In this document: positions 25,873 to 34,398 of the stretch, one piece after another | Numbering within the stretch: the first letter of the stretch is position 1 | How the letters are laid out: each line of letters starts with the position of its first letter | Source: Herbiconiux daphne | GTDB lineage: Bacteria; Actinomycetota; Actinomycetes; Actinomycetales; Microbacteriaceae | Assembly: GCF_024979295.1 (NCBI RefSeq) | Contig: NZ_JANLCJ010000008.1 | Coordinates: forward strand, 62,001 to 126,000 | Direction of reading: 5' to 3' | Length of the DNA stretch: 64,000 nt | Notes under the pieces: generated by a model | What the model was told of the DNA's origin: nothing | Database searches by the model: none | Seen by the model: the letters and a program-made list of their open reading frames with translations, nothing else | Translations under genes and position numbers: made by a program

Positions 25873-26472
25873 ATGGGTATTCGTCCCGCAGCAATCGGCC
25901 ACGTAGGTCTGGTCGCCAACGATGTTGATCGTCTGGTCGATTTTTACTGCAAGATCCTTGGCATGGAGGTGTCCGACTGGATGACTTTCCCCGAGGCCTC
26001 GCCCTACAGCAAGGGTGCGTGGATCCGCTGCAACACCGAGCACCACGTCATGTCGATCTTCGGCCTGAAAGACGGCGCCGATGGATCGAGTGAACGGAAG
26101 GGGCAGCCGGGAACATGGTCGAACGAGAAAGACAAGCGCACCGCTGCCGCGGGCCTGCACCACATCGCGTTTGAGCTGTCGGACTTCGAAGACCTCCGCC
26201 GGGCGGCCGTCCTGTGCCGTGAGGAGAACGTGGAGATCCAGGGCACCCGCAAGGGCGGACCGGGAAGCCAGCTCAGGATCTACTTCTGGGATCCGGAGGA
26301 TAACCTGATTGAACTCTTCTGGGCGATGGACCAGATCGGCTGGGACGGCGCCACCCGCAAATACGCCCCTGTCGAGGAGATAGACATCGAGACATTTGAC
26401 ATCGAGGGATGGATTCGCGCCAAAGGTTCGGCCTTTACTTACGTGGCTGTCAACCACCCCGTAGAGAACTAA
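25873..26472 (+). CDS. VOC superfamily protein (glyoxalase/extradiol dioxygenase fold)
   Basis: A 199-residue protein with paired VOC modules. The three metal ligands look present: His in IGHVGLVANDVDRLVDFYCKIL, His in GLHHIAFELSD and Glu in DNLIELFWAMD. VOC members with an H-H-E triad are extradiol dioxygenases, glyoxalases or isomerases. ATG at 25873 has GGAGG eight bases upstream. It is divergent from iclR and could be the ring-cleaving enzyme of the cluster, but a glyoxalase-like role cannot be excluded. Confidence 0.82.
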   Translation: MGIRPAAIGHVGLVANDVDRLVDFYCKILGMEVSDWMTFPEASPYSKGAWIRCNTEHHVMSIFGLKDGADGSSERKGQPGTWSNEKDKRTAAAGLHHIAFELSDFEDLRRAAVLCREENVEIQGTRKGGPGSQLRIYFWDPEDNLIELFWAMDQIGWDGATRKYAPVEEIDIETFDIEGWIRAKGSAFTYVAVNHPVEN

Positions 26473-26555
26473 CGGGCTGGCCTCCTCATTCGGAGGCAAT
26501 CTCGAGAGTACGCAGCGCCCGTGCACGCGCGCCATTTTGTGCATATAGTTTCAAC

Positions 26556-27257
26556 ATGAGCATTCTTGCGCCGACTCCTCCGCTGGTCGAAATCGCAGTT
26601 GAACGCCTGCGCGAAGACATACTGTCTGGCGAACTTGCTCCCGGCGGCAAGCTCAAGATCGACGCTCTGCAAACCCGCTACGGCTACTCGAGCAGCCCTT
26701 TGCGCGAGGCGCTGAACAGGCTGACCCGCGAGCGGCTTGTTATCGCCGACCAGCGGCGCGGGTTCCGGGTGGCGCCGATGTCCTTCGAGGATTTCACCGA
26801 CATCACGCGCCTCCGGCTGCTGCTCGACGTCCAGGCGTTGGAGCAGTCCATCGATCTGCATGACGACGAGTGGGAAGTGCGCTCGGTGGCGGCGTTCTAT
26901 CGCCTGCAGCAGGTGGAGTCCCGGCTCCCCGATGGGCCGCTGGTCCTGAACTCCGAGTGGAGCCTGCGGCACAAGGAATTTCACATTGCTTTGCTTTCGG
27001 GAGCAACCTCCCCGAGGCTGCTAGATCTGTGCTCCAGCCTATTCGACCAGGCCGAGCGCTACCGCAGGTTCACCGCTCGCCATCGCCCTACGGCCCGGGC
27101 CAAAGCGAACGAGCACCAGGCGATCTTGGATGCCGCGGTCGCGCAGAACCCCGCGGATGCCCGATCGCTACTAACTGCTCACATCTTGCGCACGCAGAAC
27201 AACCTGACACTAATCCTGCAACAGGGCGTCACCTTCATCAAGTCGCACACCGACTGA
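26556..27257 (+). CDS. GntR-family (FCD) transcriptional regulator
   Basis: A 233-residue regulator. The N-terminal winged helix reads AVERLREDILSGELAPGGKLKID and SSSPLREALNRLTRERLV, followed by the helical FCD effector domain (RLRLLLDVQALEQSI, HKEFHIALLSG, EHQAILDAA), which usually binds an organic acid. No clear Shine-Dalgarno is visible before ATG 26556. TGTGCATATAG lies about 15 bases upstream, so self-repression is likely. It sits between the VOC and cupin genes. Confidence 0.88.
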   Translation: MSILAPTPPLVEIAVERLREDILSGELAPGGKLKIDALQTRYGYSSSPLREALNRLTRERLVIADQRRGFRVAPMSFEDFTDITRLRLLLDVQALEQSIDLHDDEWEVRSVAAFYRLQQVESRLPDGPLVLNSEWSLRHKEFHIALLSGATSPRLLDLCSSLFDQAERYRRFTARHRPTARAKANEHQAILDAAVAQNPADARSLLTAHILRTQNNLTLILQQGVTFIKSHTD

Positions 27258-27340
27258 CCGGGGTCGGTGCCCTCCGGGCGATGCGAGACACAGCGTTCCC
27301 CCGTGCTTCGACCGGTCGGCACGGATGCACCTCCGCCGAA

Positions 27341-27372
27341 GTCTATGCATGAGATCCTTTTTGTGCATAGAC
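27341..27372. promoter_or_regulatory. inverted repeat upstream of the cupin gene, putative GntR operator
   Basis: GTCTATGCA at 27341-27349 and its exact complement TGCATAGAC at 27364-27372 are separated by 14 bases, between gntR and the cupin operon. The TGCATA core is shared with sites before gntR, the FAH gene and the aldehyde dehydrogenase/importer pair. Confidence 0.55.
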
Positions 27373-27429
27373 TGACCACGGCTGCCACGCTGATGTGGTT
27401 ATTCGCCGCCAACGACGGAGGAGAATTGC

Positions 27430-27957
27430 ATGACTCGACGAGTTGTAACTGGCCACAATGCCGAGGGCAAATCTGTCATTTTAAGCGACAGTGACCATCC
27501 AACGGTTAAATACGAGCACACTCCAGGGTTCGAGTCGTCGCTGATCTGGCGTACTGATGCGCCGCCTGCGGAGCGCGAGGAGATGACAGCCGAGCCGCTC
27601 GCGACGTTCGTGCCCGCCCCGGGCGAGACCATCGCCCTGACCGTGACCTTCCCGCCGGATAGTGTCTTCGTCTCGGGTGAATTCGACGGGCTGTCGGCTG
27701 TGCAAGAGAACTTGCACAACCTGCCGGGCCTCGCCGACCTCTTCGAGCCTGACGCTCCGGGAATGCACACGACGCCCACCGTGGACTATGTCGTGGTGCT
27801 CGACGGGAGCCTGGTGCTGGAAATCGACGACGGTGTGACCACCCACACGCTCCACGCCGGCGACATCCTGGTGCAGCAGTCGACCCGTCACGCCTGGCGC
27901 GTGCCTGGGGACAAGCCGGCCACAATCTTCGTCGTCCTCATGGGCGCCGCGGCGTAA
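27430..27957 (+). CDS. cupin domain protein
   Basis: A 175-residue single cupin: TPTVDYVVVLDGSLVLEIDD followed by LHAGDILVQQSTRHAWRV. The second motif histidine is present, but the first motif lacks the usual HxH (TVDY instead), so metal binding may be weak or altered. GGAGGAG lies just before the ATG at 27430. Cupins in catabolic clusters serve as dioxygenases, isomerases or ligand sensors; which applies here is unknown. It is cotranscribed with the following alcohol dehydrogenase. Confidence 0.8.
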   Translation: MTRRVVTGHNAEGKSVILSDSDHPTVKYEHTPGFESSLIWRTDAPPAEREEMTAEPLATFVPAPGETIALTVTFPPDSVFVSGEFDGLSAVQENLHNLPGLADLFEPDAPGMHTTPTVDYVVVLDGSLVLEIDDGVTTHTLHAGDILVQQSTRHAWRVPGDKPATIFVVLMGAAA

Positions 27958-28002
27958 TCGCCAGTTCTACTTTTCCCGTCGAAGAAAGGCTTCACCCCTT
28001 CC

Positions 28003-29115
28003 ATGTCTAAGACCATGCTTGCGGCCCGTATGTACAACGTCGCAGAAGAGATGCGCGTCGAAGAAGTTCCCATTCCCACCCCCGGTTTTGGGGATGTGCG
28101 GGTACGCGTCCACGCCGTCAACATCGTTCCCAACCTGAGCAACATCCTCAGCATGTGGACGACCTGGTTCCCGGGCGATCCTCTGCCGACGCTGCCCGCT
28201 ACGTTCGGCCTCGACCCCGCCGGTGAGATCGAAGCCGTTGGTGAGGGTGTGATCGGCTGGTCCGTCGGTGACCGGGTGTACGTCAACCCCGGCCGCTACT
28301 GCCTCAACTGCAACGCGTGCCGTCACGGCGACATGGTGAACTGTTCGAGCTACGCGTTCGCGGGCTACTTCGGTTTCAGCCCGAGCTCAGTGCAGCTCCT
28401 CGACCGGTACCAAGGGGGGCTTTCTGAGTACATGGTCGCTCCGAGCTACAGCCTCGTCAAACTGCCCGACAACCTCGACTACAACAGCGCTGCACGCTTC
28501 GGATATCTGGGCACGATGTACTCCGCGCTCAAGAAGGCGAATGCCGCGCCCGGGAAGTCGCTTCTGGTCAACGGCATCAATGGGACGCTCGGTCTGGGCG
28601 CGGCGCTCCTGGCCCCGGCCATGGGGCTGACGGAGGTCTACGGAACGGGGCGAAACCCCGCGGCGTTGAGTGCGGTAGAGGCTCTCTTGCCCGGCCGGAT
28701 CAAAGTGCACTCGCTGGCCGACGGACCGGTGGACGAGTGGGTCCATAGCGTGGCGGGCGGCGGTGTCGACATCTATGTCGACGCCCTTGGGCCCGGTGCG
28801 GATCACGAGACCTTCCGCGAGGGAATGCGGAGCCTCAAGCGCGGCGGCCGATGCGTCAATATCGGCGCCATGATGGGTGACCTCGTCATCGACATCCACG
28901 ACATGATGGATCAGCAGAAGGCGATCATCGGCTCCCTCTGGTCCACGCCCGGAGAGTCGCAGGAGCTCGCCGACATGGTGGCCGCCGGAACGCTGGACCT
29001 GTCACCGTTGGAGCACTCCGTGTACCCCCTCAGCGCGGTGAACCAGGCGATCAGTGGTGTCGCCAGCCGGAACGCCGGGTTCAGCAACTACATCATCTCG
29101 CCGAGCGGCGAGTGA
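28003..29115 (+). CDS. zinc-type alcohol dehydrogenase (MDR superfamily)
   Basis: A 370-residue medium-chain dehydrogenase/reductase. The structural-zinc cysteines appear in YCLNCNACRHGDMVNC. The GroES-like N-terminal domain ends near residue 150 and the Rossmann domain has VNGINGTLGLGAALLAPAMG in place of the classic GxGxxG. It probably interconverts an alcohol and an aldehyde or ketone of the pathway. It stands 45 bases after the cupin. A 15-base palindrome overlaps its stop codon. Confidence 0.85.
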   Translation: MSKTMLAARMYNVAEEMRVEEVPIPTPGFGDVRVRVHAVNIVPNLSNILSMWTTWFPGDPLPTLPATFGLDPAGEIEAVGEGVIGWSVGDRVYVNPGRYCLNCNACRHGDMVNCSSYAFAGYFGFSPSSVQLLDRYQGGLSEYMVAPSYSLVKLPDNLDYNSAARFGYLGTMYSALKKANAAPGKSLLVNGINGTLGLGAALLAPAMGLTEVYGTGRNPAALSAVEALLPGRIKVHSLADGPVDEWVHSVAGGGVDIYVDALGPGADHETFREGMRSLKRGGRCVNIGAMMGDLVIDIHDMMDQQKAIIGSLWSTPGESQELADMVAAGTLDLSPLEHSVYPLSAVNQAISGVASRNAGFSNYIISPSGE

Positions 29116-29126
29116 ACCGGGTTCAC
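29112..29126. repeat. 15-bp palindrome at the dehydrogenase stop codon
   Basis: GTGAACC-G-GGTTCAC is a perfect seven-base inverted repeat that includes the TGA stop of the upstream gene and borders the degraded stretch that follows. It could be a short transcription end hairpin or an operator; there is no U-tract. Confidence 0.35.
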
Positions 29127-29247
29127 GGACACCCAGCCGTTCCTGACCACGATGATCGGTCCGGGTGCGGCCCTGCTTGGGCCCGATGACCCCCGAGGCT
29201 TTCGGAACCGACGAGCACATGGGTCGTCGCCTAGATGTCCAAGCAAA

Positions 29248-29466
29248 TTCGTCACCGAGAAGCCCGAGGCCTGGAAGGGTTGGCAGTCCGCGATCGCGCA
29301 AGCGGTCCAGTTCTCTCAGGAGAACCCAGAAGAGGTGCGCGACTTCATCGTCGAGCAGACCGGGATCCACCCAAGCCTGATCGACGTCTCGCCGTTACCC
29401 GACTACGCGTCGACCTTCGAACTGTCCACCTTCGAGGAGAGCGTCGACTTCATGATCACTTATTGA
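29248..29466 (+). pseudogene. C-terminal fragment of an NMT1/SsuA-type substrate-binding protein
   Basis: FVTEKPEAWKGWQSAIAQAV, EEVRDFIVEQTGIHPSLID and FEESVDFMITY match the C-terminal lobe of nitrate/sulfonate-type binding proteins. The first two-thirds and the final helix are missing, and no start codon with a ribosome site serves the frame. The surrounding 29116-29629 interval holds no intact gene. It is evidence for loss of a second uptake system in this cluster. Confidence 0.6.
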
Positions 29467-29629
29467 GCAATACCCGAAGCGCGAGGGAAGCCGCACCGGA
29501 GATCGTTACTCCTGGGGCGGGCACGCAATGAAAGTGAGGCATTCCGGGGGCCAGCGTCCCGTCAGACGGTTGGGTCCGCCTCGGATTTCGCGGCGGAGTT
29601 GACGCGCCTCCCGCCGCGATACCGGCGGA

Positions 29630-30727
29630 TCACGCGATGACGGTGCTACCGGCCGTCCCCACCCGCAGAACGGTGTGCCCCATGGATGAACCGTCCTGTA
29701 TCGCCAGGTGGGCGGCCCGGGCGTCTTCCAGGGCGTATTCCTGAATGAGGTCTTGCCTGAGTCGGAACCCTGATCGTACGAAGTCCCAGAATTCGTGTGC
29801 GGTGTCTGCAGAGTGGCTACGGACACCGAGTATCGACAAATTCCTCGAGTAAAGGTCTCTTGCTGGCACCGGGAGCACGGGGAGTTCCGGATTCCCGATC
29901 GCTCCGGAGATCACGACCCGAGCGCCGCTCCCGAGGATCGGCCAGTACCCCATGAATACATCGGGTGCACACACATTATCGATGACAGCGTGCGGAGCGA
30001 TCCCGCCAGTACTCGCACTGATGGCTGCTCCCAAATCAGGCGCATTCGCATCGACCACGGCCAGGCTTACCCGCCCACGAAGAGCGTCCGGCCGTCTGCT
30101 CAGTCCGACCAGGTGTGCGCCGAGTGCTATGCCGAGTTCGGCAATCACCGATCCGAGGGCGCCGGTGATTCCCGTGATGAGGATCGTCTTCCCCTGCTCT
30201 GCACCGGCTGCGCGCAACTGCGCGAGAGCGACCGGGCCCGTCGCCGCAAGCGCTGCCGCCTCCACGAGGTCGAGGTCCTCTGGAACGTGGTGCAGAGCTG
30301 TCACGGGCACAGCGGCGAATTGCGCGTAAGACCCCCACCAATTGATTCCGAGGATGTCGGGCCGTGCGCAGTCTTCCGGAGCACCGGCCCGGCATCGTTC
30401 GCACCTGGTGCATGGGCGGTAGTTCATGACGCCGACCCGACGCCCGATCCACTCGGGATCCACACCGGATCCGACGCTTGCGACGGTGCCGGCGAAGTGG
30501 CCTCCGAGGATGTGGGGGAGTTCGACCATCCGAGAGAATGGATGATTTCCGCTGCGTGTGGCGGAATCCCTTGTGCGGGACACCTCCACCGCAGCAACTC
30601 GGACGATGACCTCCCCTGTCCGCGGCGACGGGGTCGCTACCCGTTCGACCCGGAGCACCTCCGGTCCACCGAATTCCCTCATCACGACCGCGCTCATCGA
30701 TGATGGCAGCCGGATCCGCTCGGTCAT
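29630..30727 (-). CDS. zinc-binding/quinone-oxidoreductase-like alcohol dehydrogenase
   Basis: A 365-residue MDR protein. The four-cysteine zinc loop is present in RPCTRCERCRAGAPEDC, and the Rossmann motif is ITGITGALGSVIAELG. ATG at 30727 has GGGAG upstream. It is only distantly related to the other dehydrogenase at 28003 (a similar zinc loop but different core motifs). It follows the aldehyde dehydrogenase gene on the same strand after a 117-base gap that carries a possible IclR site, so an alcohol to aldehyde to acid sequence is likely. Confidence 0.85.
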   Translation of the reverse strand: MTERIRLPSSMSAVVMREFGGPEVLRVERVATPSPRTGEVIVRVAAVEVSRTRDSATRSGNHPFSRMVELPHILGGHFAGTVASVGSGVDPEWIGRRVGVMNYRPCTRCERCRAGAPEDCARPDILGINWWGSYAQFAAVPVTALHHVPEDLDLVEAAALAATGPVALAQLRAAGAEQGKTILITGITGALGSVIAELGIALGAHLVGLSRRPDALRGRVSLAVVDANAPDLGAAISASTGGIAPHAVIDNVCAPDVFMGYWPILGSGARVVISGAIGNPELPVLPVPARDLYSRNLSILGVRSHSADTAHEFWDFVRSGFRLRQDLIQEYALEDARAAHLAIQDGSSMGHTVLRVGTAGSTVIA

Positions 30728-30816
30728 AGTTCTGCTCCCCACATCGACATGCCTCCATGGTTCCTCGCGAACCTTTGCTCCTCAACCGGCCGTATCAGCC
30801 CGGTACGATCACCAGA

Positions 30817-30831
30817 TCCCGCTGACCGGGA
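30817..30831. promoter_or_regulatory. second putative IclR site, upstream of the leftward dehydrogenase
   Basis: TCCCGCTGACCGGGA is a near palindrome and differs by one base from the iclR upstream site at 25785-25799. It lies about 90 bases before the alcohol dehydrogenase start, in the gap after the aldehyde dehydrogenase gene. Confidence 0.4.
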
Positions 30832-30844
30832 AACGGACGCAGAT

Positions 30845-32347
30845 CTACGGCGACACCATTTCGCCGTTGACGCGGCGGGAGATCTTCCAGGGATTCTCCG
30901 GTGCGGTTGCAGCGCGCTCGGTGGGGGGCAGGGCCGCGTTCGGCACCGACTGGAAGGTCACCGGACGAACGAAGCGGGAGAGTGCCGCGGCACCGACCGA
31001 TGTCGACTCCGGACGTGACGTGGCCGGCCAGGGTCCACCGTGCTGCTGAGCCCAGGTCCAGGCCACGCCCGTGGGCCAATCGCCGACGGTCACGCGACCC
31101 ACCTGGCCCGAGAGCACCTGCACGACGTGTGCGAGATCCGGGTCGTCTGCGTCGGCGCCGAACACGGCCGCCGCCAGACTTCCCTGCAGCGAGCGGATAC
31201 CCTCGGTGAGCTCGTGATCGGTCGCGTACTCCACCACGAGCGCGACAGGACCGAAGCATTCCTCAAGGAGACGGCTTCCCGGCATCAGCGCGTTGATAGG
31301 AGCAGACAGCACGGCCGAATCTGCCGACCATCCCGCACCTGATCCGGGCAAACGGACAACCACTCGTGCGCCCGCGGCGACCATCTCGTCGAGCCCGGAA
31401 AGGACGTCGGCTGCGATCGCCTTCGTGAGCATCGTCGGCTCGGGTGCCGCGGCGCGCAGCGACTCTGCGACTGCCTCGGCAACGCCCCGCCCCGCGGGTG
31501 CGAAAAGCACCCCCGGCTTCGTGCAGAACTGACCCGCGCCCAGAGTGAAAGATCCGACAAAGCCTCGCGCGATCTCGTCGATGCGGTCGATTCCGGCGCG
31601 CGTCACCACAGCGGGGTTGACGGTCCCCATCTCTGCGTAGACCGGAACAACTTCTTCACGTTGGTTCGCGATATGCCACAGTTTCACACCGACCGCCTGG
31701 GAGCCTGTGAAACCCACGGCCTTGATGCCGGCCGCCGCAACGAGATCGGCACCCGCTTGACGTCCGACGATGATCGACAGGATGTCCCGCGGCGCCCCCA
31801 CCGCTTCGAGGGCGTCGCGAGCAATCTCGGCGAGGCGCAGGCAGGTCGACAGGTGCGCAGAGTGTGCCTTTGCGACGACCGGGCAGCCGGCTGCGATTGC
31901 AGATCCGGTATCGGTACCGAGCACACCGAATCCGAACGGGAAATTGCTCGAACCGAACACCGCCACCGGGCCCAGGGGACGATTGACGCGTACCAGCTGA
32001 GGAGCGGTATCCGTGGCGTCGTCGATGGCCACGCCGAGGTATCCGCCTTCGATCGCCACCCGGCCGTAGAACCGGAGCTGATCAGCCATGCGTGCGACCT
32101 CGGCCCGGAGCCGCGTCGCGCCGAGCGCGGTCTCACGATCGGCGATCTCTACGAGTTCTCCTCGGTGATCTTCGACAGCCTTCGCGATCGCGTCGAGCCA
32201 GCGGCGCCTCTCTGCCGGCGATGACTCGGCGGCGAGAGCGGCGACGCGCGTAGCGGCATCAACTCGCGCAAGCACCTCATCTGCGCTCGTGTCCTCGGCT
32301 GTCGCGACGACGCTGCCGTCTCTCGGTGCATAACTGCTCGTGCTCAT
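30845..32347 (-). CDS. aldehyde dehydrogenase, 2-oxoglutarate-semialdehyde dehydrogenase type
   Basis: A 500-residue NAD(P)-dependent aldehyde dehydrogenase. The subgroup motifs VFGSSNFPFGFGVLGTDT, VVAKAHSAHLSTC, QHGGPWPATSRPESTSVG and RFVRPVTFQSVP place it with 2,5-dioxovalerate (2-oxoglutarate semialdehyde) dehydrogenases. The nucleophile is the cysteine in GAGQFCTKPG and the general base the glutamate in YAEMGTVNP. ATG at 32347 begins the conserved part, although no strong Shine-Dalgarno is seen; TTG at 32389 is the alternative. It might oxidise a C5 semialdehyde that feeds the nearby glutaryl-CoA genes. Confidence 0.85.
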   Translation of the reverse strand: MSTSSYAPRDGSVVATAEDTSADEVLARVDAATRVAALAAESSPAERRRWLDAIAKAVEDHRGELVEIADRETALGATRLRAEVARMADQLRFYGRVAIEGGYLGVAIDDATDTAPQLVRVNRPLGPVAVFGSSNFPFGFGVLGTDTGSAIAAGCPVVAKAHSAHLSTCLRLAEIARDALEAVGAPRDILSIIVGRQAGADLVAAAGIKAVGFTGSQAVGVKLWHIANQREEVVPVYAEMGTVNPAVVTRAGIDRIDEIARGFVGSFTLGAGQFCTKPGVLFAPAGRGVAEAVAESLRAAAPEPTMLTKAIAADVLSGLDEMVAAGARVVVRLPGSGAGWSADSAVLSAPINALMPGSRLLEECFGPVALVVEYATDHELTEGIRSLQGSLAAAVFGADADDPDLAHVVQVLSGQVGRVTVGDWPTGVAWTWAQQHGGPWPATSRPESTSVGAAALSRFVRPVTFQSVPNAALPPTERAATAPENPWKISRRVNGEMVSP

Positions 32348-32403
32348 ACTGTTAAGCGTCGCTGATAAGGCGTCTCTCCAAGGTACCAATTAGACCGTTG
32401 GGC

Positions 32404-32462
32404 AATACCCATACGGTATTAGGCATTCTTGAGTTGTGCATGATCTAAGAGTTATGCATACT
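32404..32462. promoter_or_regulatory. divergent promoter region with two motif types
   Basis: Between the leftward aldehyde dehydrogenase and the rightward importer operon, AATACC at 32404-32409 and GGTATT at 32415-32420 form an inverted repeat. TGTGCATGATCTAAG (32435-32449) and TTATGCATA (32452-32460) follow. The TGCATRATCTAAG core recurs upstream of the FAH gene at 24983-24995. These are likely regulator sites for both directions. Confidence 0.45.
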
Positions 32463-32574
32463 GAATGTGGCTCATCACGCACGATGTGTTCAAAGCACCG
32501 CCAATGGAGGAGGAGTGTTGTATGAGCCCATGCACTTCCCGCTATGACGGTCCAGACCCGCGCGGAGATTCCGC

Positions 32575-34341
32575 ATGACCGAGAGGGTTCCCGTGACAGA
32601 CGGCGGTATCGATTCCGACATTCGAGCCACTCGGCTCCGCGTGCTACTACGTGGAGCCCTGTGGGCGCTTTTCGTCGTCGGCCTTGGAATAGTCTTCATC
32701 TTCCCGGCGACGATGATCGTCATCGGAGTGTTTCGGGACGGCCTTCCCACGGCGGCGGACGTGCCGTGGACGTTCGACGGTTTCGTAGCGGCTCTGAGTA
32801 ATCCCGCGACCTGGACCACCCTATTGAATTCCCTGATTTTGGTCGCGGCGGGCGGCACCATCTCCACAGCCGGCGGCGCGTTCTTTGCATGGATCGGCAC
32901 GAACACCGATGTGCCGTTCCGCCGCGCCTTGACGCCGCTTATGATCATCAACCTCTTCATCCCGCCGCTGTTCTACACCTTCGGCTGGATCATGCTGGGC
33001 AACGCCCAGAACGGACTGTTCAACCAGGTGTTGCGCAACCTGTGGGGCGTCGAGGGCCTGATCAATATTCAGTCCTGGGGTGGGCTGATCTTCACGATCT
33101 CGCTCGGCTTCGTGCCGTTTGCCTATCTGCTTATGCTCGGTGCATTCCGCAATCGCGACCAGTCGCTTGACGAAGCGGCCAGCATCTCGGGTGCGGGCAC
33201 CTTCCGCACCTTCTTCACCATCACGATCCCCTCGGTGGGCCCCGCGATCACCGGCGCCGCAATCCTCATCATGGTGTTGATCTTTCAGTCCTTCGAGAAC
33301 CCGTACCTCCTGGGCAAGCCCGCCGGTATTGATGTGTTCGCGACGCAGATATACGCCTACATCCGTGACACGACGCCGGCTCAGTACACCTCGGCGTTCA
33401 CCCTCTCTCTGATGGTCATCCTGTTGGTGGTCGTCCTGTTCAGCATCCAGCGCGGGCTACTCCGAGGGCGGAGCTTCACCACCCTCACGGGCAAGACCTC
33501 CCGTCGTGACCCGGTGCGCCTGGGCGCCGTGCGCTGGGTGTTCGCGGCGCTCATCCTGCTCTTCCTGCTGCTCAACCTGGTGATCCCGCTCGGCGCGGTG
33601 CTGCTCGGTTCGCTGCAGCCGACCTTCGGAGTGTTGAACCGCCTCACGCTGGACAACTACACCGCCGTGCTCGCCGATCCCTTGCTGCGCTCGAGCCTCG
33701 TTCAGACAGCATGGGTGTCGGTGGTCGGCGGGCTGATCGCGATGAGCGTCGCTTTCCTGACCACCTACATCGTGCTCCGTCGGCGTGGCTTCCTCCGGGC
33801 ATACGTCTCCCTGGCGATGTGGATTCCGTGGGCGCTTCCCGGAATCGTCCTCTCCCTGGCGTTCCTCTTCGCTGTGCTAGCGGTGCCGGGATGGTCGGGC
33901 CTGTACGGCACACCGCTGCTGCTCGGCATCGTTCTCGTCGTCGCGACGATCCCGCTGTGCGTCCGTCTCATCGAAGGGGCTCTCGCGCAACTATCACCCG
34001 AGCTCGAGGAAGCCGGCAAAGTCTCGGGTGCGAGTCAGAGCCGGGTGTTCCTCACCATCGTGCTGCGCCTGATTCTCCCCAGCTTCCTCACGGGGTGGTT
34101 CCTCGCGGCGCTGTTCATCTCAGGCAACCTCGCCGTTCCGATGCTGCTCGCCCCTCCGGGTTTCCAGCCAGTAGCCGTCACAGCCTTGACTCTCTACGTG
34201 AACGGCGATTACTCCGGCGCGGCGGCCCTATTCATGATCATCCTGTTCGCCGCGGCGATTGTGATCGGTCTCGTCGGTCTCTCGAGACTGCTCGGCAGCC
34301 GCATCAGCGCCCGCACGTCCGCCACTAATCACGCACCCTGA
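32575..34341 (+). CDS. ABC transporter fused double permease, ferric/polyamine class
   Basis: A 588-residue protein with about twelve hydrophobic segments: two permease domains of the FbpB/PotB type in one chain. Each half carries its EAA loop, EAASISGAGTFRTFFTITIP near residue 200 and EAGKVSGASQSRVFLTIVLR near residue 485. ATG at 32575 has GGAG six bases upstream. With the lipoprotein and ATPase that follow it makes a complete importer. The substrate is unknown; the genes behind it suggest an organic growth substrate rather than iron. Confidence 0.9.
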   Translation: MTERVPVTDGGIDSDIRATRLRVLLRGALWALFVVGLGIVFIFPATMIVIGVFRDGLPTAADVPWTFDGFVAALSNPATWTTLLNSLILVAAGGTISTAGGAFFAWIGTNTDVPFRRALTPLMIINLFIPPLFYTFGWIMLGNAQNGLFNQVLRNLWGVEGLINIQSWGGLIFTISLGFVPFAYLLMLGAFRNRDQSLDEAASISGAGTFRTFFTITIPSVGPAITGAAILIMVLIFQSFENPYLLGKPAGIDVFATQIYAYIRDTTPAQYTSAFTLSLMVILLVVVLFSIQRGLLRGRSFTTLTGKTSRRDPVRLGAVRWVFAALILLFLLLNLVIPLGAVLLGSLQPTFGVLNRLTLDNYTAVLADPLLRSSLVQTAWVSVVGGLIAMSVAFLTTYIVLRRRGFLRAYVSLAMWIPWALPGIVLSLAFLFAVLAVPGWSGLYGTPLLLGIVLVVATIPLCVRLIEGALAQLSPELEEAGKVSGASQSRVFLTIVLRLILPSFLTGWFLAALFISGNLAVPMLLAPPGFQPVAVTALTLYVNGDYSGAAALFMIILFAAAIVIGLVGLSRLLGSRISARTSATNHAP

Positions 34342-34398
34342 CTTGCCATACACCCTGACCCACTTCGCACCACCAACTGTCACACCGAGAGGAAAACA

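Noticed and set aside
25873..26472. Naming the VOC protein an extradiol ring-cleavage dioxygenase
   Set aside because: The H-H-E ligands fit, but glyoxalases and isomerases share them; the second-shell His/Tyr of extradiol enzymes could not be placed with confidence.
25003..26544. 513-codon minus-strand frame that would extend IclR far upstream
   Set aside because: The extension is antisense to the VOC gene; AGGAGG directly before the GTG at 25764 and the IclR N-terminal motif fix the start there.
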